DNA from: Charina bottae
Taxonomy: Eukaryota > Chordata > Lepidosauria > Squamata > Charinaidae
Reading direction: 5' to 3'
Length of the DNA: 64,000 nucleotides
Assembly (NCBI GenBank): GCA_023362775.1
Contig: JALMGJ010000060.1
Location: 2,366,501 to 2,430,500, forward strand
In this document: piece after piece, positions 48,485 through 62,426 of the stretch
Position numbering within the stretch: position 1 is the stretch's first letter
How the letters are laid out: each line of letters opens with the position of its first letter
Position numbers and translations under genes: made by a program
Notes under the pieces: model-generated
Told to the model about the DNA's origin: nothing
The model's input: only the letters and a program-made list of their open reading frames with translations
The model's database searches: none

Positions 48485-51140
48485 ATGAGATTCGGGGTTG
48501 AATTTAAGGGTTGGAGGCGCATTCGGATGCTTGATTTGGGACGGCATAATTTTTGGCCCAAAAATCAAAAAATTCCTGACCGCGGAGTCAGGAAAAATCT
48601 CCCGGGAGGGGCCGGACCGAATCAGGTCAAATTGAAAAACGAAGGCCGCCATGAGATTCGGGGTTGAAGTTAAGGGTTGGAGGCGCTTTCGGATGCTTGA
48701 TTTGGGATGGCAAAATTTTCGGCCCAAAAATCAAAAAATTCCTGACCGCGGAGTCAGGAAAAATCTCCCGGGAGGGGCCGGACCGAATCAGGTCAAATTG
48801 AAAAACGAAGGCCGCCATGAGATTCGGGGTTGAATTTAAGGGTTGGAGGCGCATTCGGATGCTTGATTTGGGACGGCATAATTTTTGGCCCAAAAATCAA
48901 AAAATTCCTGACCGCGGAGTCAGGAAAAATCTCCCGGGAGGGGCCGGACCGAATCAGGTCAAATTGAAAAACGAAGGCCGCCATGAGATTCGGGGTTGAA
49001 TTTAAGGGTTGGAGGCACTTACGGATGCTTGATTTGGGACGGCATAATTTTTGGCCCAAAAATCAAAAAATTCCTGACCGCGGAGTCAGGAAAAATCTCC
49101 CGGGAGGGGCCGGACCGAATCAGGTCAAATTGAAAAACGAAGGTTGCCATGAGATTCGGGGTTGAATTTAAGGGTTGGAGGCGCATTCGGATGCTTGATT
49201 TGGGACGGCATAATTTTTGGCCCAAAAATCAAAAAATTCCTGACCGCGGAGTCAGGAAAAATCTCCCGGGAGGGGCCGGACCGAATCAGGTCAAATTGAA
49301 AAACGAAGGCCGCCATGAGATTCGGGGTTGAATTTAAGGGTTGGAGGCGCATTCGGATGCTTGATTTGGGACGGCATAATTTTTGGCCCAAAAATCAAAA
49401 AATTCCTGACCGCGGAGTCAGGAAAAATCTCCCGGGAGGGGCCGGACCGAATCAGGTCAAATTGAAAAACGAAGGCCGCCATGAGATTCGGGGTTGAATA
49501 TAAGGGTTGGAGGCGCTTTCGGATGCTTGATTTGGGATGGCAAAATTTTCTGCCCAAAAATCAAAAAATTCCTGACCGCGGAGTCAGGAAAAATCTCCCG
49601 GGAGGGGCCGGACCGAATCAGGTCAAATTGAAAAACGAAGGCCGCCATGAGATTCGGGGTTGAATTTAAGGGTTGGAGGCTGTTCCGGATGCTTGATTTG
49701 AGACGGCAAAATTTTCAGCCCAAAAATCTTAAAATTCCTGACCGCGGAGTCAGGAAAAATCTCCCGGGAGGGGCTGGACCGAATCAGCTCAAATTGAAAA
49801 ACGAAGGCCGCCATGAGATTCGGGGTTGAATTTAAGGGTTGGAGGCGCTTTCGGATGCTTGATTTGGGACGGCATAATTTTTGGCCCAAAAATCAAAAAA
49901 TTCCTGACCGCGGAGTCAGGAAAAATCTCCCAGGAGGGGCCAAACCGAATCAGGTCAAATTGAAAAACGAAGGCCGCCATGAGATTCGGGGTTGAATTTA
50001 AGGGTTGGAGGCGCTTTCGGATGCTTGATTTGAGACGGCAAAATTTTCGGCCCAAAAATCTTAAAATTCCTGACCGCGGAGTCAGGAAAAATCTCCCGGG
50101 AGGGGCCGGACCGAATCATGTCAAATTGAAAAACGAAGGCCGCCATGAGATTCGGGGTTGAATTTAAGGGTTGGAGGCGCTTTCGGATGCTTGATTTGGG
50201 ACGGCATAATTTTTGGCCCAAAAATCAAAAAATTCCTGACCGTGGAGTCAGGAAAAATCTCCCGGGAGGGGCCGGACCGAATCAGGTCAAATTGAAAAAC
50301 GAAGGCCGCCATGAGATTCGGGGTTGAATTTAAGGGTTGGAGGCGCTTTCGGATGCTTGATTTGGGACGGCATAATTTTTGGCCCAAAAATCAAAAAATT
50401 CCTGACCGCGGAGTCAGGAAAAATCTCCCGGGAGGGGCTGGACCGAATCAGGTCAAATTGAAAAACGAAGGCCGCCATGAGATTCGGGGTTGAATTTAAG
50501 GGTTGGAGGCGCTTTCGGATGCTTGATTTGGGACGGCATAATTTTTGGCCCAAAAATCAAAAAATTCCTGACCGCGGAGTCAGGAAAAATCTCCCGGGAG
50601 GGGATGGACCGAATCAGCTCAAATTGAAAAACGAAGGCCGCCATGAGATTCGGGGTTGAATTTAAGGGTTGGAGGCGCATTCGGATGCTTGATTTGGGAC
50701 GGCATAATTTTCGGCCCAAAAATCAAAAAATTCCTGACCGCGGAGTCAGGAAAAATCTCCCGGGAGGGGCCGGACCGAATCAGGTCAAATTGAAAAACGA
50801 AGGCCGCCATGAGATTCGGGGTTGAATTTAAGGGTTGGAGACGCATTCGGATGCTTGATTTGGGACGGCATAATTTTTGGCCCAAAAATCAAAAAATTCC
50901 TGACCGCGGAGTCAGGAAAAATCTCCCGGGAGGGGCCGGACCGAATCAGGTCAAATTGAAAAACGAAGGCCGCCATGAGATTCGGGGTTGAATTTAAGGG
51001 TTGGAGGCGCTTCCGGATGCTTGATTTGAGACGGCAAAATTTTCAGCCCAAAAATCTTAAAATTCCTGACCGCGGAGTCAGGAAATATCTCCCGGGAGGG
51101 GCCGGACCGAATCAGGTCAAATTGAAAAACGAAGGCCGCC

Positions 51141-52136
51141 ATGAGATTCGGGGTTGAATTTAAGGGTTGGAGGCGCATTCGGATGCTTGATTTTGGGCGG
51201 CATAATTTTTGGCCCAAAAATCAAAAAATTCCTGACCGCGGAGTCAGGAAAAATCTCCCGGGAGGGGCCGGACCGAATCAGGTCAAATTGAAAAACGAAG
51301 GCCGCCATGAGATTCGGGGTTGAATTTAAGGGTTGGAGGCGCTTTCGGATGCTTGATTTGGGACGGCATAATTTTTGGCCCAAAAATCAAAAAATTCCTG
51401 ACCGCGGAGTCAGGAAAAATCTCCCGGGAGGGGCCGGACCGAATCAGGTCAAATTGAAAAACGAAGGCCGCCATGAGATTCGGGGTTGAATTTAAGGGTT
51501 GGAGGTGCATTCGGATGCTTGATTTGGGACGGCATAATTTTTGGCCCAAAAATCAAAAAATTCCTGACCGCGGAGTCAGGAAAAATCTCCCGGGAGGGGC
51601 CGGACCGAATCAGGTCAAATTGAAAAACGAAGGCCGCCATGAGATTCGGGGTTGAATTTAAGGGTTGGAGGCGCATTCGGATGCTTGATTTTGGGCGGCA
51701 TAATTTTTGGCCCAAAAATCAAAAAATTCCTGACCGCGGAGTCAGGAAAAATCTCCCGGGAGGGGCCGGACCGAATCAGGTCAAATTGAAAAACGAAGGC
51801 CGCCATGAGATTCGGGGTTGAATTTAAGGGTTGGAGGCGCTTTCGGATGCTTGATTTGGGACGGCATAATTTTTGGCCCAAAAATCAAAAAATTCCTGAC
51901 CGCGGAGTCAGGAAAAATCTCCCGGGAGGGGCCGGACCGAATCAGGTCAAATTGAAAAACGAAGGCCGCCATGAGATTCGGGGTTGAATTTAAGGGTTGG
52001 AGGTGCATTCGGATGCTTGATTTGGGACGGCATAATTTTTGGCCCAAAAATCAAAAAATTCCTGACCGCGGAGTCAGGAAAAATCTCCCGGGAGGGGCTG
52101 GACCGAATCAGCTCAAATTGAAAAACGAAGGCCGCC
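51141..52136 (+). repeat. Tandem duplicate of a 3-monomer unit (2 x 498 bp)
   Basis: 51,141-51,638 and 51,639-52,136 each contain a GATTTTGGGCGG copy, an A copy and a G copy. The last monomer of the second unit ends CAGCTCAAA instead of CAGGTCAAA. A third instance of the triplet lies at 55,955-56,452. Confidence 0.8.
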
Positions 52137-54626
52137 ATGAGATTCGGGGTTGAATTTAAGGGTTGGAGGCGCTTTCGGATGCTTGATTTGGGACGGCATA
52201 ATTTTTGGCCCAAAAATCAAAAAATTCCTGACCGCGGAGTCAGGAAAAATCTCCCGGGAGGGGCCGGACCGAATCAGGTCAAATTGAAAAACGAAGGCCG
52301 CCATGAGATTCGGGGTTGAATTTAAGGGTTGGAGGCGCATTCGGATGCTTGATTTGGGACGGCATAATTTTTGGCCCAAAAATCAAAAAATTCCTGACCG
52401 CGGAGTCAGGAAAAATCTCCCGGGAGGGGCCGGACCGAATCAGGTCAAATTGAAAAACGAAGGCCGCCATGAGATTCGGGGTTGAATTTAAGGGTTGGAG
52501 GCGCTTACGGATGCTTGATTTGGGACGGCATAATTTTTGGCCCAAAAATCAAAAAATTCCTGACCGCGGAGTCAGGAAAAATCTCCCGGGAGGGGCCGGA
52601 CCGAATCAGGTCAAATTGAAAAACGAAGGTTGCCATGAGATTCGGGGTTGAATTTAAGGGTTGGAGGCGCATTCGGATGCTTGATTTGGGACGGCATAAT
52701 TTTTGGCCCAAAAATCAAAAAATTCCTGACCGCGGAGTCAGGAAAAATCTCCCGGGAGGGGCCGGACCGAATCAGGTCAAATTGAAAAACGAAGGCCGCC
52801 ATGAGATTCGGGGTTGAATTTAAGGGTTGGAGGCGCATTCGGATGCTTGATTTGGGACGGCATAATTTTTGGCCCAAAAATCAAAAAATTCCTGACCGCG
52901 GAGTCAGGAAAAATCTCCCGGGAGGGGCCGGACCGAATCAGGTCAAATTGAAAAACGAAGGCCGCCATGAGATTCGGGGTTGAATATAAGGGTTGGAGGC
53001 GCTTTCGGATGCTTGATTTGGGATGGCAAAATTTTCTGCCCAAAAATCAAAAAATTCCTGACCGCGGAGTCAGGAAAAATCTCCCGGGAGGGGCCGGACC
53101 GAATCAGGTCAAATTGAAAAACGAAGGCCGCCATGAGATTCGGGGTTGAATTTAAGGGTTGGAGGCTGTTCCGGATGCTTGATTTGAGACGGCAAAATTT
53201 TCAGCCCAAAAATCTTAAAATTCCTGACCGCGGAGTCAGGAAAAATCTCCCGGGAGGGGCCGGACCGAATCAGGTCAAATTGAAAAACGAAGGCCGCCAT
53301 GAGATTCGGGGTTGAATTTAAGGGTTGGAGGTGCATTCGGATGCTTGATTTGGGACGGCATAATTTTTGGCCCAAAAATCAAAAAATTCCTGACCGCGGA
53401 GTCAGGAAAAATCTCCCGGGAGGGGCTGGACCGAATCAGCTCAAATTGAAAAACGAAGGCCGCCATGAGATTCGGGGTTGAATTTAAGGGTTGGAGGCGC
53501 TTTCGGATGCTTGATTTGGGACGGCATAATTTTTGGCCCAAAAATCAAAAAATTCCTGACCGCGGAGTCAGGAAAAATCTCCCGGGAGGGGCCGGACCGA
53601 ATCAGGTCAAATTGAAAAACGAAGGCCGCCATGAGATTCGGGGTTGAATTTAAGGGTTGGAGGCGCATTCGGATGCTTGATTTGGGACGGCATAATTTTT
53701 GGCCCAAAAATCAAAAAATTCCTGACCGCGGAGTCAGGAAAAATCTCCCGGGAGGGGCCGGACCGAATCAGGTCAAATTGAAAAACGAAGGCCGCCATGA
53801 GATTCGGGGTTGAATTTAAGGGTTGGAGGCGCTTACGGATGCTTGATTTGGGACGGCATAATTTTTGGCCCAAAAATCAAAAAATTCCTGACCGCGGAGT
53901 CAGGAAAAATCTCCCGGGAGGGGCCGGACCGAATCAGGTCAAATTGAAAAACGAAGGTTGCCATGAGATTCGGGGTTGAATTTAAGGGTTGGAGGCGCAT
54001 TCGGATGCTTGATTTGGGACGGCATAATTTTTGGCCCAAAAATCAAAAAATTCCTGACCGCGGAGTCAGGAAAAATCTCCCGGGAGGGGCCGGACCGAAT
54101 CAGGTCAAATTGAAAAACGAAGGCCGCCATGAGATTCGGGGTTGAATTTAAGGGTTGGAGGCGCATTCGGATGCTTGATTTGGGACGGCATAATTTTTGG
54201 CCCAAAAATCAAAAAATTCCTGACCGCGGAGTCAGGAAAAATCTCCCGGGAGGGGCCGGACCGAATCAGGTCAAATTGAAAAACGAAGGCCGCCATGAGA
54301 TTCGGGGTTGAATATAAGGGTTGGAGGCGCTTTCGGATGCTTGATTTGGGATGGCAAAATTTTCTGCCCAAAAATCAAAAAATTCCTGACCGCGGAGTCA
54401 GGAAAAATCTCCCGGGAGGGGCCGGACCGAATCAGGTCAAATTGAAAAACGAAGGCCGCCATGAGATTCGGGGTTGAATTTAAGGGTTGGAGGCTGTTCC
54501 GGATGCTTGATTTGAGACGGCAAAATTTTCAGCCCAAAAATCTTAAAATTCCTGACCGCGGAGTCAGGAAAAATCTCCCGGGAGGGGCTGGACCGAATCA
54601 GCTCAAATTGAAAAACGAAGGCCGCC
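51971..54626 (+). repeat. Eight-monomer higher-order repeat, tandem pair (2 x 1,328 bp)
   Basis: 51,971-53,298 and 53,299-54,626 both run G, A, t37a, t39a (ending AAGGTTGCC), t37a, t37a, TGAATATAAGG copy with CTGCCCAAA, and GGCTGTTCC copy with TCAGCCC. The two differ at the end of the last monomer (CAGGTCAAA against CAGCTCAAA). Confidence 0.82.
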
Positions 54627-55622
54627 ATGAGATTCGGGGTTGAATTTAAGGGTTGGAGGCGCTTTCGGATGCTTGATTTGGGACGGCATAATTTTTGGCC
54701 CAAAAATCAAAAAATTCCTGACCGCGGAGTCAGGAAAAATCTCCCAGGAGGGGCCAAACCGAATCAGGTCAAATTGAAAAACGAAGGCCGCCATGAGATT
54801 CGGGGTTGAATTTAAGGGTTGGAGGCGCTTTCGGATGCTTGATTTGAGACGGCAAAATTTTCGGCCCAAAAATCTTAAAATTCCTGACCGCGGAGTCAGG
54901 AAAAATCTCCCGGGAGGGGCCGGACCGAATCATGTCAAATTGAAAAACGAAGGCCGCCATGAGATTCGGGGTTGAATTTAAGGGTTGGAGGCGCTTTCGG
55001 ATGCTTGATTTGGGACGGCATAATTTTTGGCCCAAAAATCAAAAAATTCCTGACCGTGGAGTCAGGAAAAATCTCCCGGGAGGGGCCGGACCGAATCAGG
55101 TCAAATTGAAAAACGAAGGCCGCCATGAGATTCGGGGTTGAATTTAAGGGTTGGAGGCGCTTTCGGATGCTTGATTTGGGACGGCATAATTTTTGGCCCA
55201 AAAATCAAAAAATTCCTGACCGCGGAGTCAGGAAAAATCTCCCGGGAGGGGCTGGACCGAATCAGGTCAAATTGAAAAACGAAGGCCGCCATGAGATTCG
55301 GGGTTGAATTTAAGGGTTGGAGGCGCTTTCGGATGCTTGATTTGGGACGGCATAATTTTTGGCCCAAAAATCAAAAAATTCCTGACCGCGGAGTCAGGAA
55401 AAATCTCCCGGGAGGGGATGGACCGAATCAGCTCAAATTGAAAAACGAAGGCCGCCATGAGATTCGGGGTTGAATTTAAGGGTTGGAGGCGCATTCGGAT
55501 GCTTGATTTGGGACGGCATAATTTTCGGCCCAAAAATCAAAAAATTCCTGACCGCGGAGTCAGGAAAAATCTCCCGGGAGGGGCCGGACCGAATCAGGTC
55601 AAATTGAAAAACGAAGGCCGCC
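53631..55622 (+). repeat. Displaced copy of the 12-monomer block at 48,817-50,808 (offset 4,814 bp)
   Basis: Twelve successive monomers match at an offset of exactly 29 monomers. Shared rare markers are TGAATATAAGG, GGCTGTTCC, CCCAGGAGGGGCCAAACC, AATCATGTC, CCGTGGAG and GGGGATGGACC. Beyond 50,808 the match resumes after gaining or losing single monomers, through the GATTTTGGGCGG triplet at 51,141 and 55,955. One CpG-site difference (GGAGGCACTTAC at 48,983) separates otherwise matching monomers. Confidence 0.78.
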
Positions 55623-58600
55623 ATGAGATTCGGGGTTGAATTTAAGGGTTGGAGGCGCTTCCGGATGCTTGATTTGAGACGGCAAAATTTTCGGCCCAAA
55701 AATCTTAAAATTCCTGACCGCGGAGTCAGGAAATATCTCCCGGGAGGGGCCGGACCGAATCAGGTCAAATTGAAAAACGAAGGCCGCCATGAGATTCGGG
55801 GTTGAATTTAAGGGTTGGAGGTGCATTCGGATGCTTGATTTGGGACGGCATAATTTTTGGCCCAAAAATCAAAAAATTCCTGACCGCGGAGTCAGGAAAA
55901 ATCTCCCGGGAGGGGCCGGACCGAATCAGGTCAAATTGAAAAACGAAGGCCGCCATGAGATTCGGGGTTGAATTTAAGGGTTGGAGGCGCATTCGGATGC
56001 TTGATTTTGGGCGGCATAATTTTTGGCCCAAAAATCAAAAAATTCCTGACCGCGGAGTCAGGAAAAATCTCCCGGGAGGGGCCGGACCGAATCAGGTCAA
56101 ATTGAAAAACGAAGGCCGCCATGAGATTCGGGGTTGAATTTAAGGGTTGGAGGCGCTTTCGGATGCTTGATTTGGGACGGCATAATTTTTGGCCCAAAAA
56201 TCAAAAAATTCCTGACCGCGGAGTCAGGAAAAATCTCCCGGGAGGGGCCGGACCGAATCAGGTCAAATTGAAAAACGAAGGCCGCCATGAGATTCGGGGT
56301 TGAATTTAAGGGTTGGAGGTGCATTCGGATGCTTGATTTGGGACGGCATAATTTTTGGCCCAAAAATCAAAAAATTCCTGACCGCGGAGTCAGGAAAAAT
56401 CTCCCGGGAGGGGCTGGACCGAATCAGCTCAAATTGAAAAACGAAGGCCGCCATGAGATTCGGGGTTGAATTTAAGGGTTGGAGGCGCTTTCGGATGCTT
56501 GATTTGGGACGGCATAATTTTTGGCCCAAAAATCAAAAAATTCCTGACCGCGGAGTCAGGAAAAATCTCCCGGGAGGGGCCGGACCGAATCAGGTCAAAT
56601 TGAAAAACGAAGGCCGCCATGAGATTCGGGGTTGAATTTAAGGGTTGGAGGTGCATTCGGATGCTTGATTTGGGACGGCATAATTTTTGGCCCAAAAATC
56701 AAAAAATTCCTGACCGCGGAGTCAGGAAAAATCTCCCGGGAGGGGCCGGACCGAATCAGCTCAAATTGAAAAACGAAGGCCGCCATGAGATTCGGGGTTG
56801 AATTTAAGGGTTCGAGGCGCTTCCGGATGCTTGATTTGAGACGGCAAAATGTTCGGCCCAAAAATCAAAAAATTCCTGACCGCGGAGTCAGGAAAAATCT
56901 CCCGGGAGGGGCTGGACCGAATCAGCTCAAATTGAAAAACAAAGGCCGCCATGAGATTCGCGGTTGAATTTAAGGGTTGGAGGCGCTTTCGGATGCTTGA
57001 TTTGGGACGGCAAAATTTTTGGCCCAAAAATCAAAAAATTCCTGACCGTGGAGTCAGGAAAAATCTCCAGGGAGGGGCCAGACCGAATCAGGTCAAATTG
57101 AAAAACGAAGGCCGCCATGAGATTCGGGGTTGAATTTAAGGGTTGGAGGCGCTTTCGGATGCTTGATTTGGGACGGCATAATTTTCGGCCCAAAAATCAA
57201 AAAATTCCTGACCGCGGAGTCAGGAAAAATCTCCCGGGAGGGGCCGGACCGAATCAGGTCAAATTGAAAAACGAAGGCCGCCATGAGATTCGGGGTTGAA
57301 TTTAAGGGTTGGAGGCGCTTTCGGATGCTTGATTTGGGACGGCATAATTTTTGGCCCAAAAATCAAAAAATTCCTGACCGCGGAGTCAGGAAAAATCTCC
57401 CGGGAGGGGCCGGACCGAATCAGGTCAAATTGAAAAACGAAGGCCGCCATGAGATTCGGGGTTGAATTTAAGGGTTGGAGGTGCATTCGGATGCTTGATT
57501 TGGGACGGCATAATTTTTGGCCCAAAAATCAAAAAATTCCTGACCGCGGAGTCAGGAAAAATCTCCCGGGAGGGGCTGGACCGAATCAGCTCAAATTGAA
57601 AAACGAAGGCCGCCATGAGATTCGGGGTTGAATTTAAGGGTTGGAGGCGCTTTCGGATGCTTGATTTGGGACGGCATAATTTTTGGCCCAAAAATCAAAA
57701 AATTCCTGACCGCGGAGTCAGGAAAAATCTCCCGGGAGGGGCCGGACCGAATCAGCTCAAATTGAAAAACGAAGGCCGCCATGAGATTCGGGGTTGAATT
57801 TAAGGGTTCGAGGCGCTTCCGGATGCTTGATTTGAGACGGCAAAATGTTCGGCCCAAAAATCAAAAAATTCCTGACCGCGGAGTCAGGAAAAATCTCCCG
57901 GGAGGGGCTGGACCGAATCAGCTCAAATTGAAAAACGAAGGCCGCCATGAGATTCGGGGTTGAATTTAAGGGTTGGAGGCGCTTTCGGATGCTTGATTTG
58001 GGACGGCATAATTTTTGGCCCAAAAATCAAAAAATTCCTGACCGCGGAGTCAGGAAAAATCTCCCGGGAGGGGATGGACCGAATCAGCTCAAATTGAAAA
58101 ACGAAGGCCGCCATGAGATTCGGGGTTGAATTTAAGGGTTGGAGGCGCATTCGGATGCTTGATTTGGGACGGCATAATTTTCGGCCCAAAAATCAAAAAA
58201 TTCCTGACCGCGGAGTCAGGAAAAATCTCCCGGGAGGGGCCGGACCGAATCAGGTCAAATTGAAAAACGAAGGCCGCCATGAGATTCGGGGTTGAATTTA
58301 AGGGTTGGAGGCGCTTTCGGATGCTTGATTTGGGACGGCATAATTTTTGGCCCAAAAATCAAAAAATTCCTGACCGCGGAGTCAGGAAAAATCTCCCGGG
58401 AGGGGCCGGACCGAATCAGGTCAAATTGAAAAACGAAGGCCGCCATGAGATTCGGGGTTGAATTTAAGGGTTGGAGGTGCATTCGGATGCTTGATTTGGG
58501 ACGGCATAATTTTTGGCCCAAAAATCAAAAAATTCCTGACCGCGGAGTCAGGAAAAATCTCCCGGGAGGGGCTGGACCGAATCAGCTCAAATTGAAAAAC

Positions 58601-59274
58601 GAAGGCCGCCATGAGATTCGGGGTTGAATTTAAGGGTTGGAGGCGCTTTCGGATGCTTGATTTGGGACGGCATAATTTTTGGCCCAAAAATCAAAAAATT
58701 CCTGACCGCGGAGTCAGGAAAAATCTCCCGGGAGGGGCCGGACCGAATCAGGTCAAATTGAAAAACGAAGGCCGCCATGAGATTCGGGGTTGAATTTAAG
58801 GGTTGGAGGTGCATTCGGATGCTTGATTTGGGACGGCATAATTTTTGGCCCAAAAATCAAAAAATTCCTGACCGCGGAGTCAGGAAAAATCTCCCGGGAG
58901 GGGCCGGACCGAATCAGCTCAAATTGAAAAACGAAGGCCGCCATGAGATTCGGGGTTGAATTTAAGGGTTCGAGGCGCTTCCGGATGCTTGATTTGAGAC
59001 GGCAAAATGTTCGGCCCAAAAATCAAAAAATTCCTGACCGCGGAGTCAGGAAAAATCTCCCGGGAGGGGCTGGACCGAATCAGCTCAAATTGAAAAACAA
59101 AGGCCGCCATGAGATTCGCGGTTGAATTTAAGGGTTGGAGGCGCTTTCGGATGCTTGATTTGGGACGGCAAAATTTTTGGCCCAAAAATCAAAAAATTCC
59201 TGACCGTGGAGTCAGGAAAAATCTCCAGGGAGGGGCCAGACCGAATCAGGTCAAATTGAAAAACGAAGGCCGCC

Positions 59275-59439
59275 ATGAGATTCGGGGTTGAATTTAAGGG
59301 TTGGAGGCGCTTTCGGATGCTTGATTTGGGACGGCATACTTTTGGCCCAAAAATCTTAAAATTCCTGACCGCGGAGTCAGGAAAAATCTCCCGGGAGGGG
59401 CCGGACCGAATCAGGTCAAATTGAAAAACGAAGGCCGCC
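59275..59439 (+). repeat. 165-bp monomer with CATACTTTTGG
   Basis: CATAATTTTTGG is replaced by CATACTTTTGG, a net loss of one base, on a K-type background (AATCTTAAAA). The identical variant at 62,262 is the paralogous monomer of the 18-mer duplicate. Confidence 0.9.
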
Positions 59440-62261
59440 ATGAGATTCGGGGTTGAATTTAAGGGTTGGAGGCGCTTTCGGATGCTTGATTTGGGACGGC
59501 ATAATTTTTGGCCCAAAAATCAAAAAATTCCTGACCGCGGAGTCAGGAAAAATCTCCCGGGAGGGGATGGACCGAATCAGCTCAAATTGAAAAACGAAGG
59601 CCGCCATGAGATTCGGGGTTGAATTTAAGGGTTGGAGGCGCATTCGGATGCTTGATTTGGGACGGCATAATTTTCGGCCCAAAAATCAAAAAATTTCTGA
59701 CCGCGGAGTCAGGAAAAATCTCCCGGGAGGGGCCGGACCGAATCAGGTCAAATTGAAAAACGAAGGCCGCCATGAGATTCGGGGTTGAATTTAAGGGTTG
59801 GAGACGCATTCGGATGCTTGATTTGGGACGGCATAATTTTTGGCCCAAAAATCAAAAAATTCCTGACCGCGGAGTCAGGAAAAATCTCCCGGGAGGGGCC
59901 GGACCGAATCAGGTCAAATTGAAAAACGAAGGCCGCCATGAGATTCGGGGTTGAATTTAAGGGTTGGAGGTGCATTCGGATGCTTGATTTGGGACGGCAT
60001 AATTTTTGGCCCAAAAATCAAAAAATTCCTGACCGCGGAGTCAGGAAAAATCTCCCGGGAGGGGCTGGACCGAATCAGCTCAAATTGAAAAACGAAGGCC
60101 GCCATGAGATTCGGGGTTGAATTTAAGGGTTGGAGGCGCTTTCGGATGCTTGATTTGGGACGGCATAATTTTTGGCCCAAAAATCAAAAAATTCCTGACC
60201 GCGGAGTCAGGAAAAATCTCCCGGGAGGGGCCGGACCGAATCAGGTCAAATTGAAAAACGAAGGCCGCCATGAGATTCGGGGTTAAATTTAAGGGTTGGA
60301 GGTGCATTCGGATGCTTGATTTGGGACGGCATAATTTTTGGCCCAAAAATCAAAAAATTCCTGACCGCGGAGTCAGGAAAAATCTCCCGGGAGGGGCCGG
60401 ACCGAATCAGCTCAAATTGAAAAACGAAGGCCGCCATGAGATTCGGGGTTGAATTTAAGGGTTCGAGGCGCTTCCGGATGCTTGATTTGAGACGGCAAAA
60501 TGTTCGGCCCAAAAATCAAAAAATTCCTGACCGCGGAGTCAGGAAAAATCTCCCGGGAGGGGCTGGACCGAATCAGCTCAAATTGAAAAACGAAGGCCGC
60601 CATGAGATTCGGGGTTGAATTTAAGGGTTGGAGGCGCTTTCGGATGCTTGATTTGGGACGGCATAATTTTTGGCCCAAAAATCAAAAAATTCCTGACCGC
60701 GGAGTCAGGAAAAATCTCCCGGGAGGGGATGGACCGAATCAGCTCAAATTGAAAAACGAAGGCCGCCATGAGATTCGGGGTTGAATTTAAGGGTTGGAGG
60801 CGCATTCGGATGCTTGATTTGGGACGGCATAATTTTCGGCCCAAAAATCAAAAAATTCCTGACCGCGGAGTCAGGAAAAATCTCCCGGGAGGGGCCGGAC
60901 CGAATCAGGTCAAATTGAAAAACGAAGGCCGCCATGAGATTCGGGGTTGAATTTAAGGGTTGGAGGCGCATTCGGATGCTTGATTTGGGACGGCATAATT
61001 TTCGGCCCAAAAATCAAAAAATTCCTGACCGCGGAGTCAGGAAAAATCTCCCGGGAGGGGATGGACCGAATCAGCTCAAATTGAAAAACGAAGGCCGCCA
61101 TGAGATTCGGGGTTGAATTTAAGGGTTGGAGGCGCATTCGGATGCTTGATTTGGGACGGCATAATTTTCGGCCCAAAAATCAAAAAATTCCTGACCGCGG
61201 AGTCAGGAAAAATCTCCCGGGAGGGGCCGGACCGAATCAGGTCAAATTGAAAAACGAAGGCCGCCATGAGATTCGGGGTTGAATTTAAGGGTTGGAGGCG
61301 CTTTCGGATGCTTGATTTGGGACGGCATAATTTTTGGCCCAAAAATCAAAAAATTCCTGACCGCGGAGTCAGGAAAAATCTCCCGGGAGGGGCCGGACCG
61401 AATCAGGTCAAATTGAAAAACGAAGGCCGCCATGAGATTCGGGGTTGAATTTAAGGGTTGGAGGTGCATTCGGATGCTTGATTTGGGACGGCATAATTTT
61501 TGGCCCAAAAATCAAAAAATTCCTGACCGCGGAGTCAGGAAAAATCTCCCGGGAGGGGCTGGACCGAATCAGCTCAAATTGAAAAACGAAGGCCGCCATG
61601 AGATTCGGGGTTGAATTTAAGGGTTGGAGGCGCTTTCGGATGCTTGATTTGGGACGGCATAATTTTTGGCCCAAAAATCAAAAAATTCCTGACCGCGGAG
61701 TCAGGAAAAATCTCCCGGGAGGGGCCGGACCGAATCAGGTCAAATTGAAAAACGAAGGCCGCCATGAGATTCGGGGTTGAATTTAAGGGTTGGAGGTGCA
61801 TTCGGATGCTTGATTTGGGACGGCATAATTTTTGGCCCAAAAATCAAAAAATTCCTGACCGCGGAGTCAGGAAAAATCTCCCGGGAGGGGCCGGACCGAA
61901 TCAGCTCAAATTGAAAAACGAAGGCCGCCATGAGATTCGGGGTTGAATTTAAGGGTTCGAGGCGCTTCCGGATGCTTGATTTGAGACGGCAAAATGTTCG
62001 GCCCAAAAATCAAAAAATTCCTGACCGCGGAGTCAGGAAAAGTCTCCCGGGAGGGGCTGGACCGAATCAGCTCAAATTGAAAAACAAAGGCCGCCATGAG
62101 ATTCGCGGTTGAATTTAAGGGTTGGAGGCGCTTTCGGATGCTTGATTTGGGACGGCAAAATTTTTGGCCCAAAAATCAAAAAATTCCTGACCGTGGAGTC
62201 AGGAAAAATCTCCAGGGAGGGGCCAGACCGAATCAGGTCAAATTGAAAAACGAAGGCCGCC

Positions 62262-62426
62262 ATGAGATTCGGGGTTGAATTTAAGGGTTGGAGGCGCTTT
62301 CGGATGCTTGATTTGGGACGGCATACTTTTGGCCCAAAAATCTTAAAATTCCTGACCGCGGAGTCAGGAAAAATCTCCCGGGAGGGGCCGGACCGAATCA
62401 GGTCAAATTGAAAAACGAAGGCCGCC
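62262..62426 (+). repeat. 165-bp monomer with CATACTTTTGG, second copy
   Basis: This is the counterpart of the 59,275 monomer in the second copy of the 18-mer. Its presence at the same relative position shows that the deletion pre-dates the duplication. Confidence 0.9.
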
